A DNA stretch of 5,997 nucleotides from JAPEKQ01 sp964487295 (lineage in GTDB: Bacteria > Joyebacterota > Joyebacteria > Joyebacterales > Joyebacteraceae): positions 1 through 5,997 of the forward strand of contig CAZAQL010000141.1 in assembly GCA_964487295.1 (NCBI GenBank), in the 5' to 3' direction. This document shows positions 1-5,997 of the stretch, piece after piece. Each line of letters begins with the position of its first letter. Within the stretch, counting starts at the first letter, position 1. Under the pieces are notes generated by a model. The model searched no databases. It was given only the letters and a program-made list of their open reading frames with translations, and was not told where the DNA came from. Made by a program: the position numbers and the translations under genes.

Positions 1-817
<817 letters not shown>

Positions 818-835
818 AGTTTTATTCCTGGTTGC

Positions 836-910
836 CATCCACACCGTGGATGACAGCGTTTTCGGAATTCAAAGACCGAAACCCCAAAGGGGTCACGCGC
901 GTTCGCGCGC
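836..910 (-). other. Chain of four small hairpins in the rRNA leader
   Basis: Four inverted repeats lie almost end to end in the leader transcript. They are GCGCG-loop CGAA-CGCGC (897-910); ACCCC-TTT-GGGGT (881-893); TTCGG with a 10-nt loop and CCGAA (861-880); and a 7-bp stem CATCCAC-GGT-GTGGATG (836-852). The loop of the third hairpin, on the minus strand, reads TCTTTGAATT and resembles the core of boxA. All pairings were read directly from the sequence. Their role, in leader folding, RNase processing or 16S assembly, is inferred. Long-range pairing with the unseen 3' flank could compete with some of them. Confidence 0.6.
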
Positions 911-957
911 TCCCTCAGGGGCCGCGTCAAACTTACTGGTTTGGCACGCTATTCATA

Positions 958-969
958 TGTCAAAGAGCT
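958..969 (-). promoter_or_regulatory. boxA antitermination element
   Basis: The minus strand reads AGCTCTTTGACA, close to the E. coli rrn boxA (TGCTCTTTAACA). It lies about 30 nt into the inferred transcript, directly after a hairpin, which is the standard boxB-boxA order. In known systems boxA RNA binds NusB-NusE so that RNA polymerase is not stopped by Rho within the untranslated rRNA. Position and sequence together make this a strong call, although function is inferred from homology. Confidence 0.82.
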
Positions 970-975
970 TGTCTT

Positions 976-1000
976 GCTCGGCCCGTTTTTGGGCACGAGC
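976..1000 (-). promoter_or_regulatory. boxB-like hairpin at the transcript 5' end
   Basis: The minus strand forms GCTCG + GCCC / GGGC + CGAGC, with a single bulged T on the 5' arm and a six-base A-rich loop (AAAAAC). That gives nine base pairs in total. It occupies the first bases expected in the rRNA transcript, starting about six bases after the -10 hexamer, and is followed by boxA. No U-tract follows, so it is not an intrinsic terminator. In rrn leaders a hairpin at this place is called boxB. Confidence 0.72.
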
Positions 1001-1005
1001 ATGTT

Positions 1006-1034
1006 ATCATAGTGGAGCCAGGGAGCACTGTCAA
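1006..1034 (-). promoter_or_regulatory. rRNA operon promoter (sigma-70 type)
   Basis: On the minus strand, a perfect -35 hexamer TTGACA (1029-1034) is separated by exactly 17 bp from TATGAT (1006-1011), a one-mismatch -10 hexamer. The expected start point is near 999-1000. A six-A run (1059-1064) lies roughly 60 bp upstream of the start. It could belong to an UP element, although it sits slightly further away than usual. The near-consensus hexamers, the spacing and the boxB-boxA leader immediately downstream support this as the main rrn promoter. No second promoter of comparable quality is visible in the leader. Confidence 0.88.
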
Positions 1035-1097
1035 GCGGTTTCTCACTCCCCACACCACTTTTTTCGGTCACACGAAGAGACAGACTCAGAGCCCCTC

Positions 1098-1121
1098 AGA
1101 GGAGCCCTCGGGCCGTCCTCT
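1098..1121 (-). terminator. Weak hairpin overlapping the tyrS stop codon
   Basis: AGAGGA and TCCTCT form a 6-bp outer stem, with GCC-CGAG-GGC able to pair inside. The hairpin overlaps the tyrS stop codon. There is no T-run after it on the minus strand, so it is at best a poor intrinsic terminator and may only be a 3' end stabiliser. It is the only candidate I found between tyrS and the rRNA promoter. Confidence 0.25.
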
Positions 1122-2373
1122 ACACCTTCCTGTCGTGGTATCTCACGTTGTCTGGAAGGATCCGAACGAACCGCCTCTTCCCCGCCTGGAGAAGCCTCGG
1201 CCCATCCAGTGCGACTACGTACTCTACATCACTGACGGTCTCCCCGTCAAGTCTAAATCCACCCTGTTTGATAAGGCGCCTGGCCTCGCCGCTCGAGCCC
1301 GCCAGACCGGCCGCCGTGAGAAGAGCCACGACCCAGACGCCGCTCCCATCCTCGGACCTCGGCACCTCGATGACCGGCTCCGGGATCTCGTCGGGGACGC
1401 CCTTCTGAGCGAAGATGCGGTCGAACTCCTCCTCGGCGGATGCGGCCTCCTCCTCGTTGTGGTAGAGGGCGACAAGCTCGCGCGCAAGTCTCCGCTTGAG
1501 GTCCCGCGGATTCGTCCCCGGCCTCGCCAGCTCGGCCTTGATGGCGGCGAGCTCCTCCCCGCGCACCGCGGCGGCCAGCTCGAAGTAGCGGGCGATCATC
1601 GTGTCGGGGATCGACATCGTCTTGCCGTAGATCTCCTTCGGGGGCTCCGAGATGCCGATGTAGTTGCCGATGCTCTTGCTCATTCGCCTCACGCCGTCCG
1701 TGCCCTCGAGCACGGGCAGCAGCATGACGATCTGCGGCTCCATGCCGTACGCCTTCTGGAGCTCGCGCCCGACGAGGCAGTTGAACTTCTGCTCCGTCGC
1801 GCCCAGTTCGATGTCGGACGCGATCGCCACGGAATCGTATCCCTGCATGAGCGGGTAGAAGAGCTCGTGGATGCTGATGGGCTGCTGGTTGGCGAAGCGG
1901 TTCGTGAAGTCGTCCCGCTCGAGGATGCGCGCGACCGTGTAGCGGCCGGCGAGATCCATCACGTCCGCGAACGTCATCTGGGAGAACCAGTCCCCGTTCA
2001 TGCGCACCTCGGTGCGGTCCGGATCGCAGATCTTGAAGAGCTGCTCCGTGTAGGTCTTGGCGTTCTCACGGACCTGCTCGTGCGTCAGTCGCGGTCGGGT
2101 CTCCGCGCGTTCGGTCGGGTCCCCGATCATCCCGGTGTAGTCGCCGATGATGACGACGACCGTGTGCCCGAGGTCCTGGAACTGCCGGAGCTTCCTCAGA
2201 CCGATGGCGTGGCCCAGATGCAGATCCGGTGCGCTCGGGTCGAACCCCTGCTTGACCCGAAGCGGCCGGTCCTCCCGGACCGCGAGTTCGAGCTTCTTCT
2301 CGAACTCATCCTCCTTGATGACCTCCACGACGCCGTCCAGCAGGACGCGGAGCTGCTCACCAGCCTTCTGCAC
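1120..2373 (-). CDS. tyrS: Tyrosyl-tRNA synthetase, long (Thermus-like) type
   Basis: This cytoplasmic class I aminoacyl-tRNA synthetase activates tyrosine with ATP and attaches it to tRNA-Tyr. With a GTG start at 2371-2373 it has 417 residues, typical of the long bacterial TyrRS group. The start is chosen because AGGAG (2382-2386) lies eight bases upstream; an in-frame ATG at 2419-2421 adds 16 residues unlike the family and has no comparable site. The Rossmann-fold HIGH motif is HLGH (52-55), and the KMSKS loop is RMSKS (230-234). Tyrosine-pocket residues appear as Y173, Q177 and D180. K41 replaces the Tyr34 of the Bacillus enzyme, as in the Thermus-like group. The C-terminal S4-like RNA-binding domain spans about 347-410. 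The usual GGTDQ segment reads GATEQ (191-195), a conservative but notable change near the ATP ribose. It lies upstream of, and co-directional with, the rRNA operon, with its own putative promoter in the divergent region. Confidence 0.96.
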   Translation of the reverse strand: MQKAGEQLRVLLDGVVEVIKEDEFEKKLELAVREDRPLRVKQGFDPSAPDLHLGHAIGLRKLRQFQDLGHTVVVIIGDYTGMIGDPTERAETRPRLTHEQVRENAKTYTEQLFKICDPDRTEVRMNGDWFSQMTFADVMDLAGRYTVARILERDDFTNRFANQQPISIHELFYPLMQGYDSVAIASDIELGATEQKFNCLVGRELQKAYGMEPQIVMLLPVLEGTDGVRRMSKSIGNYIGISEPPKEIYGKTMSIPDTMIARYFELAAAVRGEELAAIKAELARPGTNPRDLKRRLARELVALYHNEEEAASAEEEFDRIFAQKGVPDEIPEPVIEVPRSEDGSGVWVVALLTAAGLAGSSGEARRLIKQGGFRLDGETVSDVEYVVALDGPRLLQAGKRRFVRILPDNVRYHDRKV

Positions 2374-2381
2374 CTGTCTCA

Positions 2382-2386
2382 CTCCT
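2382..2386 (-). promoter_or_regulatory. Shine-Dalgarno site deciding the tyrS start
   Basis: AGGAG on the minus strand lies eight bases before GTG at 2371-2373. This makes that GTG the preferred start over the in-frame ATG 48 bases further upstream. The resulting N-terminus (QKAGEQLRVLLDGVVEVI) matches the usual start of long TyrRS proteins. Confidence 0.8.
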
Positions 2387-2392
2387 GATGTC

Positions 2393-2413
2393 GTCCGGAT
2401 CTCGCGCCCGGAC
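2393..2413 (-). other. Hairpin just upstream of the tyrS ribosome binding site
   Basis: GTCCGG and CCGGAC form a perfect 6-bp stem with a nine-base loop, ending six bases before the AGGAG of tyrS. A second small stem (CGGG/CCCG, 2455-2467) lies further upstream in the same leader. I see no T-box specifier or T-box sequence and no known riboswitch. The stem may simply reflect high GC content. Confidence 0.35.
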
Positions 2414-2471
2414 CGAAGCATTCACGTGGCCCGGGCGTCCATCGCGGTGTCCACCGGGACGTGCCCGATGC

Positions 2472-2504
2472 ATATTACATACCAAGGGAAGCGCGTTCCC
2501 GCAA
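2472..2504 (-). promoter_or_regulatory. Possible tyrS promoter
   Basis: On the minus strand, TTGCGG (2499-2504) is followed after 17 bp by TATGTA (2476-2481), within the only AT-rich patch of the intergenic region (TATGTAATATG, 2471-2481). An alternative -10 in the same patch is TAATAT (2472-2477). The hexamers are weak matches, and the call rests mainly on spacing and the isolated AT-rich island. It implies an untranslated leader of roughly 95 nt. Confidence 0.4.
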
Positions 2505-2522
2505 GGCCTTTGTGGCTGCGTG

Positions 2523-2551
2523 TTGACTTGCCCGGGGAGTTGGGATAGCTT
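2523..2551 (+). promoter_or_regulatory. Possible promoter for the PBP gene
   Basis: TTGACT (2523-2528) is followed after 17 bp by TAGCTT (2546-2551). The -35 is a five-of-six match, while the -10 keeps only the first, second and last consensus bases. The expected start is near 2558, leaving about 40 nt of leader before the GTG start. The divergent tyrS promoter candidate lies about 20 bp away on the other strand, so the two could share regulation. Confidence 0.45.
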
Positions 2552-2584
2552 CGCTGCACGCGGGCGGGCGGGACTCCACGACTC

Positions 2585-2589
2585 AGGAG
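2585..2589 (+). promoter_or_regulatory. Shine-Dalgarno site deciding the PBP start
   Basis: AGGAG lies eight bases before GTG at 2598-2600. Translation from there gives a short basic MKRW start followed at once by a membrane segment, as expected for a class A PBP. The frame stays open back to 2388, but that extension is rich in Cys, Arg and Gly, has no family resemblance, and overlaps the promoter region. Confidence 0.8.
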
Positions 2590-2597
2590 AGCGGTCG

Positions 2598-4676
2598 GTG
2601 AAGCGTTGGTTCCTGGTGTTCAGCATCGTACTGGCTTCCATCCTCATCGCGATGGTCGGAACGATCCAGTTGCTTCAGCGGGACCTTCCCTCGCCGTCGC
2701 TGCTCGAGACGATCCGCCCGGCGATCGGGACCACCGTCTACGCGCGCGACGGACGCGTGCTCCACGAGTTCTTCCGTGAGAACCGCGTGCTCATCACGCT
2801 CGACGAGATCGAGTCCCCCTACCTCGTCGAGGCGATCCTGGCCGCCGAGGACCAGCGCTTCTACGGGCACTGGGGCGTCGACGTCTACGGCGTCACGCGC
2901 GCGGCCGTGACGAACCTGCGCGCGGGACGGGTCGTCCAGGGCGCCAGCACGATCACCCAGCAGCTGGCACGGAATCTCTTCCTGACCCCGGACGTCAAGC
3001 TCACAAGAAAGATCAGAGAGGCCCTGCTCGCCCTGAGGATTGAGCAGACCTTCACGAAGGACCGGATCCTCGAGCTCTACATCAACCAGATCTACTTCGG
3101 CGACGGCATGTACGGCGTGCAGGCGGCCGCCGAGTACCTCTTCGACAAGGACGCCTCGGAGCTCGACCTCGCGGAGTCCGCGCTCGTCGCCGGCGTCATC
3201 CAGAGCCCACAGGGCTACGCCCCCCGGCGGCATCCCGAGCGGGCGCTCCGCAGGCGGAGCACGATCCTCTCGATGATGGTCGCATCGGGCTCCATCACAC
3301 GCGCGGAGGCGGCCGCCGCCGATACGGCCGCCCTCGGACTGGCCGAGCACGAGGATGAGGCGCGCGTCGGCGCATACTTCATCGAGGAGGTGCGGCGGCA
3401 GGTCATCGACCGCTACGGGGCCGAGACGCTCTACTCAGGCGGGCTTCGCATCTACACGACCCTCGACCTCGACCTCCAGACCGCCGCGGAGGAGCACGTC
3501 GAGGCTCACCTCGCGACCCTCGAGAGCGAGGCCGGCTTCCCGTTCAAGCGTGGTGACGAGTTCAACGCGGACTCGCTCGATTTCATCCCGTACGTCCAGG
3601 GGGCCCTCCTGGCGCTCGAGGTCCGCTCGGGGGGAATCCTCGCCATGGTCGGCGGCCGGGACTTCACGGACAGTCCGTTCAACCGGGTCACCCAGGCGCC
3701 GCGCCAGCCCGGCTCCGGCTTCAAGCCCTTCCTCTATACCGCGGCGATCGACCACGGCTTCTCGCCCGCCGACACACTGCTCGATGCGCCCCTCGTGGTG
3801 CCCGCGGCCGGGACGCCGATCACGTTCCGCGACCTCGACCCGGACTACGAGGAGCCGACCGACTGGCAGCCGGAGAACTACGAGAGGACGTTCCACGGCG
3901 TCGTGCGGCTCCGATACGCGCTCAAGAGGTCAATCAACCTCGTCGCCGTCCGCCTCGGCATGAAGCTCGGGCCCTCGACGGTCGCGGAGTACGCCCAGCG
4001 GATGGGCATCTCCACTCGGCTCTATCCGGTCTATTCCCTCCCCCTGGGAAGCGCCGAGGTGACCCTCTGGGACATGGTCCAGGCGTACAGCGTGCTCGCG
4101 AACCAGGGGGTCAGGATCGAGCCGTACGGCATCGAGCGGATCGAGGATCGCACCGGTCGGGTGCTCGAGGAACACTCGCGCCTGAGCCAGTCCGTGCTCT
4201 CGCCCGAGACGGCGTACGTGGTCACCAACATGATGGAGAGTGTGCTCTCGAGCGGGACCGGCGTCGGGGCCCGCGCGCGCGGCTTCAGGCACCCGGCCGC
4301 GGGGAAGACCGGCACGACGAACGACTTCGCCGACGCGTGGTTCGTCGGCTTCACTCCCAGGGTCGTGTGCGGCGTCTGGGGCGGCTACGATGAGCGGAAG
4401 CCTCTCGGTCCCCGGATGACGGGGGCCCGCGTCGCCCTGCCGATCTGGACGGAGTTCATGAAGGCGGCGCACGTCGGGGTTCCCGAAGAACCGTTCCCGC
4501 GGCCGCATGGGATCACGACGCGGCGCATCTGCGCGAAGACGGGCATGCTCGCCACGGAGCACTGCCCGGAGACGCTCAACGAGGTATTCGTGCAGGGTAC
4601 CGAGCCCGTACGTCCGTGTGAGGCACACGCGCCGAAGCCGTACACGCCCGCGCCGCCGAGCGCCCTGCGCCTCTAG
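2598..4676 (+). CDS. mrcA: Penicillin-binding protein 1A (bifunctional transglycosylase/transpeptidase)
   Basis: This class A PBP of 692 residues polymerises lipid II into glycan strands and cross-links the peptides on the outer face of the cytoplasmic membrane. A three-residue basic cytoplasmic tail precedes a single signal-anchor helix (about 5-26). The GT51 domain (about 50-225) has the catalytic-Glu motif EDQRFYGHWG (E84), QGASTITQQLARN (114-126) and the RKIREALLALRIEQTFTKDRILELYINQIYFG block (137-168). The transpeptidase domain has SxxK as SGFK (S373, K376), SxN as SIN (445-447) and KTGT (570-573). No OB-fold insertion like that of E. coli PBP1A is evident between the domains. The tail has three cysteines (C645, C656, C674) in the CP...E.F..GT.P...C pattern known from some PBP1A proteins. 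All catalytic motifs are intact. The gene stands alone on its strand, and its stop overlaps that of the convergent phosphorylase gene. mrcA/ponA naming is by family only. Confidence 0.95.
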   Translation: MKRWFLVFSIVLASILIAMVGTIQLLQRDLPSPSLLETIRPAIGTTVYARDGRVLHEFFRENRVLITLDEIESPYLVEAILAAEDQRFYGHWGVDVYGVTRAAVTNLRAGRVVQGASTITQQLARNLFLTPDVKLTRKIREALLALRIEQTFTKDRILELYINQIYFGDGMYGVQAAAEYLFDKDASELDLAESALVAGVIQSPQGYAPRRHPERALRRRSTILSMMVASGSITRAEAAAADTAALGLAEHEDEARVGAYFIEEVRRQVIDRYGAETLYSGGLRIYTTLDLDLQTAAEEHVEAHLATLESEAGFPFKRGDEFNADSLDFIPYVQGALLALEVRSGGILAMVGGRDFTDSPFNRVTQAPRQPGSGFKPFLYTAAIDHGFSPADTLLDAPLVVPAAGTPITFRDLDPDYEEPTDWQPENYERTFHGVVRLRYALKRSINLVAVRLGMKLGPSTVAEYAQRMGISTRLYPVYSLPLGSAEVTLWDMVQAYSVLANQGVRIEPYGIERIEDRTGRVLEEHSRLSQSVLSPETAYVVTNMMESVLSSGTGVGARARGFRHPAAGKTGTTNDFADAWFVGFTPRVVCGVWGGYDERKPLGPRMTGARVALPIWTEFMKAAHVGVPEEPFPRPHGITTRRICAKTGMLATEHCPETLNEVFVQGTEPVRPCEAHAPKPYTPAPPSALRL
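4673..4676. other. Shared CTAG: overlapping stop codons of convergent genes
   Basis: The plus-strand PBP gene ends with TAG at 4674-4676, and the minus-strand phosphorylase gene ends with TAG at 4673-4675. The palindrome CTAG supplies both stops, so the genes overlap tail to tail by four bases. No intrinsic terminator with a T-run is visible on either strand around it. Confidence 0.93.
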
Positions 4677-5997
4677 ACCCCGTCCTCGGGCTCCGTGTGG
4701 ATCTCGAGGATGCGCGAGGGCGATGCGGACGACCCGCCTCGATCCGCCTCCGGGCTCGCGGCAGCGTCACCGATAGTGATGGCGGCCCGCACCCGGCGTT
4801 CCGCCGTGTCGGCCTGCCCCTCGTCCGCCGCATGCACGACGGCAAGCAGATCACCCGGGTCCACCCGCGATCCGACCGACGCCTCGACGATGACGCCGAC
4901 CGCGGGATCGACCGTCTCTCCGGCGCGCCGGCGCCCCGCTCCCAGGCCCACGCAGGCCAGACCGATCTCGAGGGAGTCGATCGACCGGACCTCGCCCGCG
5001 GCATCCGCGGGCACCTTCCGTATCACGGTTGCCCTCGGCAGAAGCGTCGTGTCGTCGACGACTCCCGGATCACCGCCCTGCGCCTCTATAAATCTCGTGA
5101 ACAGCTCGAGGGCGGAGCCACCGTCGAGAGCCGCCGCGGCTGACCGCCTGGCCTCGCTGATGTCGTTCGCCCGGTCGCCCAGGAGGATCATCTGCGCGGC
5201 GAGTTCGAGGCTCAGAGCGCGGGTGTCGTGCGGCCCTTCGCCGCGGAGCACCGCGATCGACTCGACGACCTCGAGCGCGTTCCCGACCGCACGGCCGATG
5301 GGCGCGTTCATGTCGGTCAGGAGCGCGACCGCCGGGAGTTCGAGACGCGCCGCGGTCCTGAGAAGCGCCCGGGCAAGCGCGCGGCCCTGCTCGACGGTCT
5401 CCATGAACGCCCCGCGTCCGACCTTGACGTCGAGCGTCAGCGCGTCGAGACCGGCCGCCAGCTTCTTCGAGAGGATGCTCGCGGTGATGAGCGGAACGCA
5501 GGCAACGGTGGCGGTCACATCCCTGATCGCGTACATCCTGCGATCCGCGGGCGCGATGTCGGGCGACTGGCCGACGATGGCCATGCCGACGTCCCGGACG
5601 AGGCGGACGAAACGTCCGGGGCTGAACTCGGTCCGCATCCCGGGAATCGACTCGAGCTTGTCGAGCGTTCCGCCCGTGTGTCCGAGACCGCGCCCGGAGA
5701 TCATGGGAACCGGCACGCCCGCGGCGGCTGCCACGGGGGCCACGATCAGCGACAGCTTGTCACCCACGCCCCCGGTGGAGTGTTTGTCGACCTTCCGGCC
5801 GGGGATCTCGCTCGTGTCGATCGTGGTTCCTGATGCCAGCATCGAACGAGTGAGATCCTCCGTCTCCTCCGGGGTCATGCCCCGGAAGAAGACGGCCATG
5901 AGGAACGCCGACATCTGGTAGTCCGTCACATCGCCGCTCAGGAGCCCGGAGACCATGTGCTCGATCTCCCCGCTCGTGAGCGTCTCGCCGTCGCGCT
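4673..5997 (-). CDS. deoA: Thymidine/pyrimidine-nucleoside phosphorylase (5' end cut by right window edge)
   Basis: This cytoplasmic salvage enzyme reversibly splits thymidine (and in some members uridine) with phosphate into base and (deoxy)ribose-1-phosphate. About 440 residues are in the window. The first visible residues, RDGETLTSGEIEHM, match the usual N-terminal helix, so only about a dozen residues should be missing; the Met codon at 5954-5956 is internal. Counting from that Met, the phosphate-binding KHSTGG is at 58-63 and the family signature SGRGLGHTGGTLDKLE at 87-102. Substrate-site residues lie in YAIRDVT (142-148, R145) and TASILSKK (158-165). DVKVGRGAFM is at 176-185, TDMNAPIG at 214-221 and GNALEVVE at 225-232. 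The PYNP C-terminal domain covers roughly 315-398 and is followed by an Ala/Ser-rich linker. Sequence alone does not separate thymidine-specific DeoA from broad-specificity Pdp. It converges on the PBP gene. Confidence 0.94.
   Translation of the reverse strand, partial: RDGETLTSGEIEHMVSGLLSGDVTDYQMSAFLMAVFFRGMTPEETEDLTRSMLASGTTIDTSEIPGRKVDKHSTGGVGDKLSLIVAPVAAAAGVPVPMISGRGLGHTGGTLDKLESIPGMRTEFSPGRFVRLVRDVGMAIVGQSPDIAPADRRMYAIRDVTATVACVPLITASILSKKLAAGLDALTLDVKVGRGAFMETVEQGRALARALLRTAARLELPAVALLTDMNAPIGRAVGNALEVVESIAVLRGEGPHDTRALSLELAAQMILLGDRANDISEARRSAAAALDGGSALELFTRFIEAQGGDPGVVDDTTLLPRATVIRKVPADAAGEVRSIDSLEIGLACVGLGAGRRRAGETVDPAVGVIVEASVGSRVDPGDLLAVVHAADEGQADTAERRVRAAITIGDAAASPEADRGGSSASPSRILEIHTEPEDGV

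Larger units (their letters stand above)
818..1000 (-). promoter_or_regulatory. 16S rRNA operon leader (transcribed, non-coding)
   Basis: This is the roughly 183-nt transcribed leader between the inferred start point at about 1000 and the mature 16S 5' end. In transcript order it holds a boxB-like hairpin, a boxA element, a stretch of about 45 nt with no obvious structure, and then four compact hairpins. An open frame crosses it on the plus strand, but it lacks a ribosome binding site and continues antisense into tyrS, so I read no gene here. Such leaders in other bacteria recruit the NusA/NusB/NusE antitermination complex and provide the 5' strand of the RNase III processing stem. The second role cannot be checked because the 3' flank of the 16S is outside the window. 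Confidence 0.85.

Noticed and set aside
881..893. Intrinsic terminator from ACCCC-TTT-GGGGT in the leader
   Set aside because: The stem is only five base pairs with three T residues after it, and it lies between the promoter and the 16S gene, where termination would be self-defeating.
941..966. Second rRNA promoter using the TTGACA embedded in boxA
   Set aside because: At 16-18 bp downstream there is no -10-like hexamer (the sequence there is ACCAGT); the TTGACA is explained by boxA.
1081..1110. Short direct repeats of GAGCCC(C)TC near the tyrS end
   Set aside because: Only two imperfect copies of eight to nine bases; no larger repeat structure, and chance is likely in this composition.
832..2388. 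Long open frame on the plus strand, about 518 codons, opposite tyrS and the rRNA leader
   Set aside because: It lies antisense to a clearly recognisable tyrS. Its product is rich in Arg, Leu, Val and Asp, as expected from the mirror of a high-GC gene, with no recognisable domain or ribosome binding site, and it also runs through the rRNA promoter.
2374..2470. T-box or other tRNA-sensing leader in front of tyrS
   Set aside because: No T-box sequence, specifier loop or antiterminator/terminator pair is visible; only short GC-rich stems.
2388..2597. Upstream extension of the PBP reading frame by 70 codons
   Set aside because: The extension has no family similarity, puts a soluble Cys/Arg-rich stretch before the signal anchor, overlaps the promoter region, and lacks the good ribosome site that precedes GTG at 2598.
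4695..5921. Open frame of about 408 codons on the plus strand, opposite the phosphorylase gene
   Set aside because: It is Ser/Arg/Pro-rich low-complexity translation, the typical shadow of a high-GC gene; the opposite strand carries all phosphorylase motifs.

Overview
The window is a GC-rich bacterial chromosome segment carrying only housekeeping genes. On the minus strand are the 5' half of a 16S rRNA gene (1-817) with its leader and promoter (818-1034), a complete tyrosyl-tRNA synthetase gene (1120-2373), and a pyrimidine/thymidine phosphorylase gene that runs off the right edge (4673-5997). On the plus strand is one complete class A penicillin-binding protein gene (2598-4676). I see no mobile element, CRISPR array, tRNA, prophage or defence-like cassette, and no credible undescribed system. 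The most unusual material is in the rRNA gene and its leader.

Organism: the 16S contains the universal 27F, 515F and 806R primer sites, so it is bacterial. It departs from the usual bacterial sequence in the E. coli 322-345 region, and its V1 entry reads GGAUUAGGCAUGCAAGUCG rather than the common GCCUAACACAUGCAAGUCG. I associate that variant with Planctomycetes, Chlamydiae and several uncultivated lineages. Together with high-GC, strongly third-position-biased coding, this suggests an uncultivated or poorly sampled high-GC bacterium. I cannot name the phylum from sequence reading alone.

Layout: tyrS and the rRNA operon are co-directional. About 85 bp after the tyrS stop comes a near-consensus sigma-70 promoter (TTGACA, 17 bp, TATGAT). 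Its transcript should begin directly with a boxB-like hairpin followed by a boxA element (AGCTCTTTGACA), the classic ribosomal antitermination arrangement. The leader then carries a row of small hairpins before the mature 16S 5' end. tyrS and the PBP gene diverge from a 224-bp region holding both start signals. Both genes appear to use GTG starts with good Shine-Dalgarno sequences. The PBP and phosphorylase genes converge so tightly that their stop codons share a single CTAG.

The genes serve translation (rRNA, tyrosine charging), cell-wall synthesis and pyrimidine salvage. They do not form a functional pathway with one another, and the arrangement looks like ordinary chromosome.
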